Made by a program: the position numbers and the translations under genes. A stretch of DNA of 64,000 bases from Kitasatospora sp. NBC_01287 (GTDB taxonomy: Bacteria; Actinomycetota; Actinomycetes; Streptomycetales; Streptomycetaceae). The number at the start of each line of letters is the position of its first letter. Within the stretch, counting starts at the first letter, position 1. The notes under the pieces are model-generated. The model was not told the origin of the DNA. It saw nothing but the letters and a program-made list of their open reading frames with translations, and did no database searches. The DNA lies in NCBI RefSeq assembly GCF_026340565.1, contig NZ_JAPEPB010000001.1:310001-374000 (forward strand). Reading direction: 5' to 3'. Shown in pieces: positions 36,411-43,620 of the stretch.

Positions 36411-36434
36411 GCGGGGCGAGCTGAGCGCGGCGAG
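36407..36434. repeat. 14-bp direct repeat at the ROK remnant stop
   Basis: Two copies, CTGAGCGGGGCGAG and CTGAGCGCGGCGAG; the first contains the TGA stop. Confidence 0.75.
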
Positions 36435-36523
36435 CCGGCCGTGGGTTATTGGCGTGCGCCGCTGGCGGCTGATCCGTCTACGAGTGAGCCGTCCCGCCAC
36501 CGCCGGCGGGACGACCGCGGCCA

Positions 36524-36793
36524 CTACCGGTTGACCTTGCGCCGCGACCAGGCCGGGCTGACCAGGGCGATCAGTCCCACCGCGAAGGCGAGTTGCAGGA
36601 TGTGGCGGATCCAGTCGATGCCGGACGTGTGCCGGACGCCGATCCAGCCGGCCACCGCGTTGCCCAGCAAGGCACCTGCCGCACCGAGCAGCATGGTCAG
36701 CCAGAGGGGGATCGCCTGCGGGCCGCGGAGGATCAATCGCGCGAGCAGGCCGAGCACGAGGCCGATGATGAGGATCCAAATGATCTGGAACAC
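36524..36793 (-). CDS. GlsB/YeaQ/YmgE-family stress membrane protein
   Basis: An 89-residue protein of three hydrophobic helices. The family pattern is clear: IIWILIIGLVLGLLARLIL, LLGAAGALLGNAVAGW and a C-terminal helix ending in basic residues (WSRRKVNR). These transglycosylase-associated proteins are small inner-membrane proteins linked to general stress. GTG start with GGGAGG just upstream. Adjacent genes give no further hint. Confidence 0.85.
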   Translation of the reverse strand: MFQIIWILIIGLVLGLLARLILRGPQAIPLWLTMLLGAAGALLGNAVAGWIGVRHTSGIDWIRHILQLAFAVGLIALVSPAWSRRKVNR

Positions 36794-37260
36794 GACGCCT
36801 CCCGGTCCAGCGGATGAGCACTCCTTTCGAGGCTAGGGCGCTCGGGGCCACCCGGCATCCGGGGTGCGGGCCGCGCTCGACGATGACGCGTGCGGCGCAG
36901 GCCGCCGGCCCGCCGAGCTGACTCCGCACCAGCCCCAGCCCCAGCCCCTGCCCCTGCCCCAGCCTCGGGCGCGGGCGCGGGCTCGCGGTGCCGTCGGACC
37001 ACCGTCGGATCACCCTCGGAGCACCGTCCGCCCACCGCATCCACACAGCGCCGCAGGTCGCAGGCCGACTGCGTGGATTCTGTGCGTTTCCTGAGAGAGC
37101 CATTGTTGTCATGGGCATGCAGACCTACTCTCATGCCCAGCCGCTCAGTCGACCGGCCCCGACGCCAGCACACCGTCGGCGGCCGAGCGCGGCCGGCCCG
37201 AGGGCACCCCACGCCCGCACGGCCTCCCCCACGTCGTGCACAGCACGGAGGAGCACGTCT
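36794..37260. other. Intergenic region, 467 bp
   Basis: Divergent region between the GlsB-type gene and the sedolisin. It includes a run of CAGCCC/CTGCCC hexamers at about 36928-36966, a GCGGGC run after it, and an AT-richer stretch near 37080-37110 that may hold the sedolisin promoter. The plus-strand open frame here lacks coding character. Confidence 0.5.
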
Positions 37261-38544
37261 TTGCGTACCCCCATGAACCCGAAGGCCCGGCGTACCACGC
37301 TGGCCCTCACCGCCGCGACGGGTCTGGCGATCGCCGGGCTCGGCCTCGGCACCCAGACCGCGACCGCGGCGGTCGGCAGCGCTCACCACAAGGTGACGTT
37401 CACCCGCTCCTGCGCGGTTCCGCAGCACGCCGGATACCTCGCCTGCAACGCGCTGCGGGTCACCGGCGGAACCACCGTCAGGACCCGGCTCGCGCACCCG
37501 GCGGCGGCCCCCCGCTCCGCCGCCGGGCGGGCCGACGGCTCCGTCTCCGGCTACGGTCCGGCCGACATCCAGAGCGCCTACAACCTCGCCTCGCCCGCCG
37601 CCGCCAACGGCGCCGGTGAGACGGTGGCGATCGTCGACGCCCAGGACGACCCCAACGCCGAGGCCGACCTGGCCGCCTACCGCAGCCAGTTCGGCCTGCC
37701 CGCCTGCGGCTCCGACAACGGGTGCTTCAGCAAGGTGGACGAGAACGGCGGTACCAACTACCCCTCCCCCGACTCCGGTTGGGCCGGGGAGATCTCGCTC
37801 GACCTGGACATGGTCAGCGCCACCTGCCCGAACTGCAACATCCTGCTGGTCGAGGCGAACTCCGCCAGCACCGAGGACCTCGGCACCGCCGTGAACCAGG
37901 CGGTGGCGCTGGGCGCCAAGTTCGTCTCCAACAGCTACGGCGGCTCGGAGTCGGCGGACGAGGTGTCGGCCGACAGCTCGTACTACGACCACCCGGGCGT
38001 CGCGATCACCGCCTCGGCGGGCGACAGCGCCTACGGCGTCGAGTACCCGGCGGCCTCGCCGTACGTGACGGCCGTCGGCGGCACCTCGCTGACCCAGGAC
38101 TCCAGCGCCCGCGGCTGGAGCGAGTCGGTCTGGGGCACCAGTGCCTCCGAGGGCACCGGTTCGGGCTGCTCGGCCTACGAGGCCAAGCCCAGCTGGCAGA
38201 CCGACAGCGGCTGCGGCAACCGGACGGTGGCCGACGTCTCGGCGGTCGCCGACCCGGCCACCGGCGTGGCCGTGTACGACACCTACGGCGCCTCGGGCTG
38301 GCAGGTCTACGGCGGCACCAGCGCCTCCTCCCCGATCATCGCGAGCGTCTACGCGCTGGCCGGCGCCCCGGGCGCGAACACCACCCCGGCGGCCGACGCG
38401 TACGCTGCCGACCCGTCCGCGCTGAACGACGTCACCAGCGGCTCCAACGGCGACTGCGGCTCCTACCTGTGCACCGCGGGGCCGGGCTACGACGGCCCCA
38501 CGGGCCTGGGCACGCCCAACGGCACCGCGGCCTTCTCCGGCTGA
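37261..38544 (+). CDS. Secreted sedolisin-type (S53) serine-carboxyl peptidase
   Basis: A 427-residue exported protease. The signal peptide is ALTAATGLAIAGLGLGTQTATAA (cleavage near 37). Catalytic residues: E177 and D181 in AGEISLDLDMVS, oxyanion D255 in ASAGDSAYG, and S354 in GGTSASSPI, which is the sedolisin Ser-Glu-Asp set rather than subtilisin's. SPYVTAVGGT is also typical. TTG at 37261 is chosen because GGAGGAG lies 7 bases upstream; ATG at 37273 would be 19 bases away. The prosegment is about 60 residues, much shorter than the 180 of classic sedolisins. An SSI inhibitor gene follows downstream. Confidence 0.9.
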   Translation: MRTPMNPKARRTTLALTAATGLAIAGLGLGTQTATAAVGSAHHKVTFTRSCAVPQHAGYLACNALRVTGGTTVRTRLAHPAAAPRSAAGRADGSVSGYGPADIQSAYNLASPAAANGAGETVAIVDAQDDPNAEADLAAYRSQFGLPACGSDNGCFSKVDENGGTNYPSPDSGWAGEISLDLDMVSATCPNCNILLVEANSASTEDLGTAVNQAVALGAKFVSNSYGGSESADEVSADSSYYDHPGVAITASAGDSAYGVEYPAASPYVTAVGGTSLTQDSSARGWSESVWGTSASEGTGSGCSAYEAKPSWQTDSGCGNRTVADVSAVADPATGVAVYDTYGASGWQVYGGTSASSPIIASVYALAGAPGANTTPAADAYAADPSALNDVTSGSNGDCGSYLCTAGPGYDGPTGLGTPNGTAAFSG

Positions 38545-38631
38545 TCACCACCACTGATCACCACCGCTGATCACCACCGCTGGTCACCGCCGCTGATCCG
38601 GGCCGCTGGTCACCGCCGCTGATCGCACCGC
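38541..38631. repeat. 13-bp tandem repeat starting at the sedolisin stop codon
   Basis: Seven units of CTGATCACCACCG (38541, 38554, 38567, 38580, 38593, 38606, 38619), degenerating to the right. The first CTGA holds the stop (38542-38544). Confidence 0.92.
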
Positions 38632-38669
38632 ACCGCAGATCGCCCGACCCCCACCGCCCGACCCCCACC

Positions 38670-38717
38670 GGCCGGCCACCGCGCGAGTCCCCCCACGGTC
38701 TCGCGCGGTGGCCGGCC
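38670..38717. terminator. Perfect 18-bp hairpin downstream of sedolisin
   Basis: GGCCGGCCACCGCGCGAG and its exact complement separated by a 12-base loop. It lies 125 bp after the stop codon, beyond the repeat array. Confidence 0.85.
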
Positions 38718-39036
38718 GCTCCCGTTGCCGGCCGGTGACCGCCCGCCCGTCACTCGGGGTGCACCGGAGCTCGACACATGGTGGCCATCTCGGCCGTTCG
38801 CCGGTGGCCGACTCGCCGGGCCGACCCGGCCGGCCCGGTCGGCGCGGCGGCGGCCGGTGGGGCCGGTGAGGCGGGGATGGCCGCGTGGGAGCCGGGCGAG
38901 GGCCGGGCGACGGCGACTCCCGGCCACCGGAGCGGCGGACCGCGGTGGCTGTCCAGCGCCGTTCGATTGCGTCCATGACAAGTTCCTGTGGTGATACTGC
39001 CGAGTCCGTCCGGACAGTCGACCAAAGGAGTTCGAT
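38718..39036. other. Promoter-side intergenic region, 319 bp
   Basis: Between the sedolisin terminator and the SSI gene. No gene is supported: the ORFs here on both strands are Arg/Pro/Gly-rich with no start signals. AAAGGAG at its end serves the inhibitor gene. Confidence 0.5.
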
Positions 39037-39534
39037 ATGCGTACTCGTCGTGTCCTCACCGCGGCCCTCGGCGCCACCACCGCCGCGATCCTGGCGGCCT
39101 CGGCAGCCGGCAGCGCCGCCGCCGACGCACCCGCCCCCGGCAGCACGGTCAGCGTCACCGCCACCGCCACCGCCACCGGCACAGGCACAGGCACAAGCAC
39201 CGCGATCGGCGCCACCGGCCCCGCTCTGCTGATCCTCACCGTGGCGCCGACCGGCCCGAACGCCACCACCACCGAGCGCACGGTGACCCTGGCGTGCGGC
39301 GACGCGCAGCCGGCCGGGGACCACCCCGACGCCGTCGCGGCCTGCGCGGATCTGCTGGTCGCCCAGGGCGACCTCGGCGCGCTGCCGCCGTCCCGGACCT
39401 TCTGCCCCGAGCTCTACCTGCCGGTCACCGCCACCGCCGACGGCTTCTGGAACGGTCAACCCATCGTGTACCAGCAGACGTTCACCAACGAGTGCTCGTT
39501 GCACCGCGCGACCGGGCGGGTCTTCGCCTTCTGA
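39037..39534 (+). CDS. SSI-family subtilisin inhibitor, glutamate at P1
   Basis: A 165-residue secreted inhibitor. Signal peptide 1-30, then a Thr/Ala/Gly-rich tract (about 38-58) and the SSI domain: LTVAPTGPNATTTERTVTLACG, HPDAVAACADL, TFCPELYLP, FWNGQPIVYQQTFTNECSL and RVFAF. The four Cys (87, 103, 123, 153) form the two conserved disulfides. Against SSI (MCPMVY, P1 Met73) the scissile bond is E125-L126, so P1 is Glu. That predicts inhibition of a Glu-specific protease, not subtilisin. AAAGGAG precedes the ATG. The sedolisin gene lies upstream on the same strand. Confidence 0.93.
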   Translation: MRTRRVLTAALGATTAAILAASAAGSAAADAPAPGSTVSVTATATATGTGTGTSTAIGATGPALLILTVAPTGPNATTTERTVTLACGDAQPAGDHPDAVAACADLLVAQGDLGALPPSRTFCPELYLPVTATADGFWNGQPIVYQQTFTNECSLHRATGRVFAF

Positions 39535-39652
39535 CGCCCGCCCCGCGGGTGCGCTGAGCAGGTCGGCGGGTGCGGCCGGCGGCACTGGTCGCCCCACGGC
39601 CGGCCGCACTCGCCGGAGGACTCCCCGGTGCGGCGGCGGATACCATCGCCAG

Positions 39653-40183
39653 GTGTTTGATCTTCGAAGGACCGTGGCCGCCCATGGGCCGGCGCTGCGG
39701 CGCGCGCTGCCGATCGCGTTCAGCGCGGCCGGCTTCCTGCTGATGCCGTGGATCGTCGTGCTCGCGATGGACGTGCGGGGCCACTTCGGCGCCCGCAACC
39801 TCTCCAACTCCTGGGTCTGGCTGGACGTGATGGAGGTGTCGGCGCTCTTCCTGCTGGCCGCCCTGGTCCGTCGGCGGCACCGCGCCACCAGCCCGGTGGC
39901 CTCGGCCACCGCGGTCCTGCTCGGCCTGGACGCCTTCTTCGACCTGTGGTCCGCCCACCGCGGCTCCGCCTACGAACTGGCCCAACTCCTGGCCTACTTC
40001 GCCGAACTGCCGAGCGCCGTGGTGCTGGCCGCGCTCTCCTGGTACTCGCTCGCCTGGGCCGCCGACCCGGCCCGGGGCACTCGCGCGCACGAGGAGCACG
40101 ACCCGCGCCGCCGGCCGGGCTCTCAGCAGGATCCGGGTGCTCGGGAAAGCCTGCGTCGCCAGGAGCGCCTGGGCGATCAGTAG
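39653..40183 (+). CDS. Hypothetical integral membrane protein
   Basis: A 176-residue protein with four predicted helices: LPIAFSAAGFLLMPWIVVLAM, WVWLDVMEVSALFLLAAL, VASATAVLLGLDAFFDLW and LLAYFAELPSAVVLAALSW. The C-terminal 40 residues are hydrophilic. GTG at 39653 lies 6 bases after a TACCAT box (39641-39646), so a leaderless start is likely. Its end overlaps the convergent GT39 gene by 7 bp. No recognised family. Confidence 0.72.
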   Translation: MFDLRRTVAAHGPALRRALPIAFSAAGFLLMPWIVVLAMDVRGHFGARNLSNSWVWLDVMEVSALFLLAALVRRRHRATSPVASATAVLLGLDAFFDLWSAHRGSAYELAQLLAYFAELPSAVVLAALSWYSLAWAADPARGTRAHEEHDPRRRPGSQQDPGARESLRRQERLGDQ

Positions 40184-41688
40184 AAGTGGCGCAGTTCGGG
40201 CCAGAGGGCGGACCACGGAGCGGTGGTGCCGGAGCAGAGCAGGACGGGCGCGTGCTGCTCCTGGTTGGGCACGGCCTGGCCGTTGTCCACCCGTGCGACG
40301 ACGTGGCAGTCGGTGAACTCCTTCTCCACATCGGCGTATCCGTCCGGGTGGATCAGCAGCACCGGGCCGTTGGCGGTGTCCGGCGGCGGTCCCCAGTCGG
40401 CAAGGCTCATGTGGCCGGAGTACGGGGCGGGCAGGCCGTAGCGCGGGCCGTAGCGGGCCAGCGCGCCCGCCTCGCCGTAGTTCGCGGCGAAGACCACCGC
40501 CCGGGCCCGGCGGTCGGGCGGGACGGCGGCCCAGCCCTCGGCGGCCGCCGCGGCCAGTTCGGGCCAGCCGACCTGCTCTCCCTGCTCCGGGTAGATCCAG
40601 TTGACCGCCGGAAGCAGGCGCGGGGGCAGCACCGGGAGGGTGATCACGATGTTCAGCGCGGCGCCGAAGGCCAGCCAGGCCGCCAACCCGGTCCGCCGCC
40701 GGCCTGGCGCCGCGACGCGCCGCGCCAGCGGTTCGCAGCCCGCCGCGGTGAGCACGAGCAGCAGCGGGAGCGCGTAGTAGGGCTTGCCGCCGGTGGCCAG
40801 GACCAGGACGCAGAGCAGCGGATAGGCGAGGGCGAAGGCCCGGGCCCAGCGCAGGGCCGGTTCGGTCAGCAGCCGCCGGATCCCGGCGACCCAGACCGGT
40901 ACCAGCACGGGTGAGAGGTAGAGGAGCTGCATCGGCACGAAGAGCAGCCGGTTGTGCGGCCCGTCCTTGCCGCTGATGCCACCGGCCACCGTCAGTTCGG
41001 GCCAGCCGTGGGCGGCCTGCCAGTACAGGTTCGGCAGCGCGAGCGCCACCGCGGCCAGCAGCCCGGCCGCCGGCCACCAGCCGCGCAGCGCCCGCCGGGG
41101 CCCCAGCGCCAGGACGGCGGGGACGAGGGCGGCGGCGAGCAGCAGGACCAGGTCCTTGTTCAGCAGCGCGATCCCGGTGGCCGCTCCGATGGCCGTCCAC
41201 CATCGGCCGTCCCCGGTCCGCAGCAGGCGCAGGACCAGCAGGCAGACGACCAGCCAGGCGAACAGGTCGAACGTGGTGGTGGACAGCAGGTGCCCCACGG
41301 CCAGCACGGCCGCCGAGCACGCCGCGCAGCAGGCCGCGAGCAGTTGCCCGCGCGCCGCCGCCCCCAACTCCCGGGCCAGCAAAGCCACCAGGGCGACGGT
41401 CACGGCGCTCAGCAGCGCGGGAACCACGCGCAGCCCGGTCGGGCTGTCGCCGAACAGCGCCACCGACGCCCTCGCGACCAGCGGTGTGAGTGGCGGCTGG
41501 TCGGTGTAGCCGAGCGCCGGGTGCTGCCCGGCGAGCAGGAAGTACAACTCGTCGCGGTGGTAGCCGTAGCGCCCCGAGAGCAGCCCCAGCAACGTGGCGA
41601 CCGCCGCGGCGACGCCGGCGACCGGCCAGGCTGCGAACGGCGCGATGGCCACGGCCGGTTGAACCGGCGCATTCCCCCGAATGTGCAC
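40177..41688 (-). CDS. GT39-type membrane glycosyltransferase
   Basis: A 503-residue polytopic protein of the dolichyl-phosphate-mannose/ArnT family. The first loop carries GRYGYHRDELYFLLAGQHPALGYTDQPPLTPL, with the catalytic HRDE and the DQPP motif. About ten hydrophobic helices follow and the last 150 residues form an extracytoplasmic domain. Such enzymes transfer sugars from polyprenyl-phosphate donors outside the membrane. Acceptor unknown. It may work with lipid-linked sugars made by GT2 enzymes such as the one at 12.3-13.7 kb, but no physical link is shown. Confidence 0.88.
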   Translation of the reverse strand: MHIRGNAPVQPAVAIAPFAAWPVAGVAAAVATLLGLLSGRYGYHRDELYFLLAGQHPALGYTDQPPLTPLVARASVALFGDSPTGLRVVPALLSAVTVALVALLARELGAAARGQLLAACCAACSAAVLAVGHLLSTTTFDLFAWLVVCLLVLRLLRTGDGRWWTAIGAATGIALLNKDLVLLLAAALVPAVLALGPRRALRGWWPAAGLLAAVALALPNLYWQAAHGWPELTVAGGISGKDGPHNRLLFVPMQLLYLSPVLVPVWVAGIRRLLTEPALRWARAFALAYPLLCVLVLATGGKPYYALPLLLVLTAAGCEPLARRVAAPGRRRTGLAAWLAFGAALNIVITLPVLPPRLLPAVNWIYPEQGEQVGWPELAAAAAEGWAAVPPDRRARAVVFAANYGEAGALARYGPRYGLPAPYSGHMSLADWGPPPDTANGPVLLIHPDGYADVEKEFTDCHVVARVDNGQAVPNQEQHAPVLLCSGTTAPWSALWPELRHFY

Positions 41689-41746
41689 CTCGAAAGTGTG
41701 GCAGCCGCCGGCGGGCGTGGGAAGGGGCGCCGGCCGGCGAGGCGCC

Positions 41747-41836
41747 GGTCCTCGGTTCGGTGCCGGTCCTCGGTTCGGTGCCGGTCCTCGGTTCGGTGCC
41801 GGTCCTCGGTTCGGTGCCGGTCCTCGGTTCGGTGCC
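41747..41836. repeat. 18-bp exact tandem repeat
   Basis: Five exact copies of GGTCCTCGGTTCGGTGCC, from 41747 to 41836. It lies between the GT39 start and the stop of the gene fragment upstream, 33 bp from that stop. Confidence 0.95.
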
Positions 41837-41868
41837 GTGCGGTCCGCTTGTCCCGCTCCGCACCGCCG

Positions 41869-42108
41869 TCAGCCGGTGAACGGCCGCAGTGCCGCGGTCT
41901 CCTGGGCGAGGGTGGGATGCGACAGGAGCTTCCGGGGGACGCCGTTGGTCTCGGTCATCGAGGCGGGACAGGACGCCTCGGTGCCGATGCCGACCGGTAC
42001 GGTGCCGATCTTCCGGCCGCTCGCCGCCTCGTACACCGTCAGGTCGTAGGCCTGCCGGTCCACGTCCACCACCAACTGCCCGTCCACGGAGGCGCGGCCC
42101 GCCGTCAT
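41869..42108 (-). pseudogene. C-terminal fragment of a hypothetical protein
   Basis: 79 residues remain if translation began at ATG 42108: VVDVDRQAYDLTVYEAASGRKIGTVPVG, SCPASM and RKLLSHPTLAQETAALRPF. The pattern is that of the last strands and tail of a larger beta-rich streptomycete protein. No ribosome site or N-terminal domain is present. The frame continues upstream into the start of the plus-strand gene at 42164, where coding character ends. It is most likely a truncated remnant. Confidence 0.5.
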
Positions 42109-42163
42109 GTCCGCGAGGGTGCCTTTGAAGAAGCACTGCTCGGATGGGCCAGGATGTGGCCTC

Positions 42164-42772
42164 ATGACGACTCCGATAACCGGCCTCGACCTCACCGGGT
42201 TCCAGCAGCGCGAGCAGGCCGTCTGGACCGACGCCCAGGGGCTCATCCTCTCCCTCCACTACTTCCCGCTGGTGCCGGACCTGCCCGCCCCGCTGCACGC
42301 GCTGCCGCACCTGCGCGCCGCCCTGGCCCGGTCCACGGCGGCCGCCGGCGCGGGCCTGATCGAGGCGGACGCGGCCGAGGTGCACGCCGTGCCCGCGCTG
42401 CGCCAACTCCTCAAGATCCCGCACCCGCAGGGCCACGGCCAGGTCTTCATCGGCTCCTACACGATTCCGAAGGCCACCTGCAGTGCGGTGATCAAGCTCC
42501 AGGCACCCGAGCGGGGTCCGACGGGCATGCGCGAGTCCATGGTCGCCGCGCGGGTGGGGCACGAGCACTACTTCAGGCCGCACCCCTACGCCCCGGACGC
42601 CACCGGCGGACTGCCCTACCACGTGGCCGACCTGCCGGAGTGGGACGCGTCCTTCCCCGGCCACCCGCTGACGCTGGTCCGCGCCGGGCTGCACCGCCTC
42701 GCCCCGACGGTCTCGCTGCACGAGCAGTTCCGCACGCTCCCGCCGTTCGGCCACTTCCCGCCGGCCGGCTAG
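42164..42772 (+). CDS. Hypothetical protein, 202 aa
   Basis: A soluble alpha/beta protein of 202 residues that I do not recognise. Visible features: LILSLHYFPLVPDLPAPL near the N-terminus, GQVFIGSYTIPKATCSAVIKLQ (about 92-113), GHEHYFRPHPYAP and a C-terminal helix FRTLPPFGHFPPAG. The pattern of conserved Phe, Tyr and His suggests a real enzyme or toxin-like domain, but no motif decides. ATG at 42164 follows CAGGATG at weak spacing. Confidence 0.7.
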   Translation: MTTPITGLDLTGFQQREQAVWTDAQGLILSLHYFPLVPDLPAPLHALPHLRAALARSTAAAGAGLIEADAAEVHAVPALRQLLKIPHPQGHGQVFIGSYTIPKATCSAVIKLQAPERGPTGMRESMVAARVGHEHYFRPHPYAPDATGGLPYHVADLPEWDASFPGHPLTLVRAGLHRLAPTVSLHEQFRTLPPFGHFPPAG

Positions 42773-42825
42773 GAGCTGTCCGGCGGGTGCCGCACGGGCG
42801 GGGCTCGGCGGCCGGGCCCAGCCGA

Positions 42826-42868
42826 ACGAACATGTTCGTCAGAAACTTGTTCGCGCCGAACATGTTCG
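42826..42868. promoter_or_regulatory. Double palindromic operator of the TetR/TetX-like unit
   Basis: CGAACATGTTCG occurs twice, at 42827-42838 and 42857-42868, centres 30 bp apart; the first is flanked to give ACGAACATGTTCGT. A further TTGTTCG half-site lies between. It is located 13-55 bp before the TetR gene, a typical place for autorepression. Confidence 0.85.
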
Positions 42869-42881
42869 TTACCGTGGAGGC

Positions 42882-43619
42882 ATGACAGCAACGCCCTCCC
42901 CCGCCTCCCGCAGCCGCCGCGAGCGGCCCGCGAAGCCCGCCCTCACCCGCGGCGGCATCGTCGCCGCCGCGGTGGCGCTGATGCGCGCCGAGGGCCTGGA
43001 GCGGGTCACCATGCGGCGGCTCGCCCAGGAGCTGGACACCGGCGCGGCCTCGCTCTACGTCTACGTCCGCAACACCGCCGAGTTGCACGCCGCGATCCTG
43101 GACGAGCTGCTCGGCGCGGTGGAGCTGGGCCCGGCACGGGCCGCCGGCGACTGGCGCGAGCGGCTGGCCGCCGTGCTCACCTCGTACACCGAGCTGCTGT
43201 TCGAGCACCCGGGCCTGGCCCGCTCCGCGCTGGTGGCCCGGCCCAGCGGGGAGTGCTACCTGGAGCTGTTGGAGGCGCTGCTCGCGCTGCTGGACGAGGG
43301 CGGCGTCCCGCCCGAGCGCGCCGCCTGGGCGGTCGACCTGCTGCTGCAGCACGCCACCGCCACCGCGGCCGAGCAGGCCACCCGGGACCAGGCGGCCACT
43401 GCCGACGCTGCCGACGCCCGGGCCGAGCAGGACGCCCTCGCCGCCGCCCTGACCGGCGCCGACGGCACGCGCCACCCGCGGATCGCCGCGCTCGGCGCCG
43501 AACTGCTGGCCGGCAGCGGTGAGCACCGGCTCGCCTGGGGCTTCCAGGTGCTGATCAGCGGGATCCTGTGCACGCCGCGCCCCGACCGGCCCGAAGACAC
43601 CCACCCGAGGAGCACCTGA
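42882..43619 (+). CDS. TetR-family repressor
   Basis: A 245-residue regulator. The HTH lies at about 22-68: LTRGGIVAAAVALMRAEGLERVTMRRLAQELDTGAASLYVYVRNTAELHAAIL. This is the pattern of the TetR(B)-like branch with a TetR_C ligand domain. The ligand domain (about 90-230) carries an Ala/Thr repeat-rich insertion. It overlaps or abuts the following gene (ATG at 43621, next to its stop at 43617-43619), so the two are co-transcribed. The twin palindromes upstream are the probable operator. Confidence 0.92.
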   Translation: MTATPSPASRSRRERPAKPALTRGGIVAAAVALMRAEGLERVTMRRLAQELDTGAASLYVYVRNTAELHAAILDELLGAVELGPARAAGDWRERLAAVLTSYTELLFEHPGLARSALVARPSGECYLELLEALLALLDEGGVPPERAAWAVDLLLQHATATAAEQATRDQAATADAADARAEQDALAAALTGADGTRHPRIAALGAELLAGSGEHRLAWGFQVLISGILCTPRPDRPEDTHPRST

Positions 43620-43620
43620 G

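Noticed and set aside
33164-36800. Mobile element as cause of the chimera and ROK fragment
   Set aside because: No transposase, integrase, terminal inverted repeats or target duplications were found.
39482-42754. 1090-codon minus-strand open frame
   Set aside because: It covers four real genes on both strands, is Arg/Gly/Ala-rich without domains, and its frame is that expected from third-position G/C bias opposite real genes.
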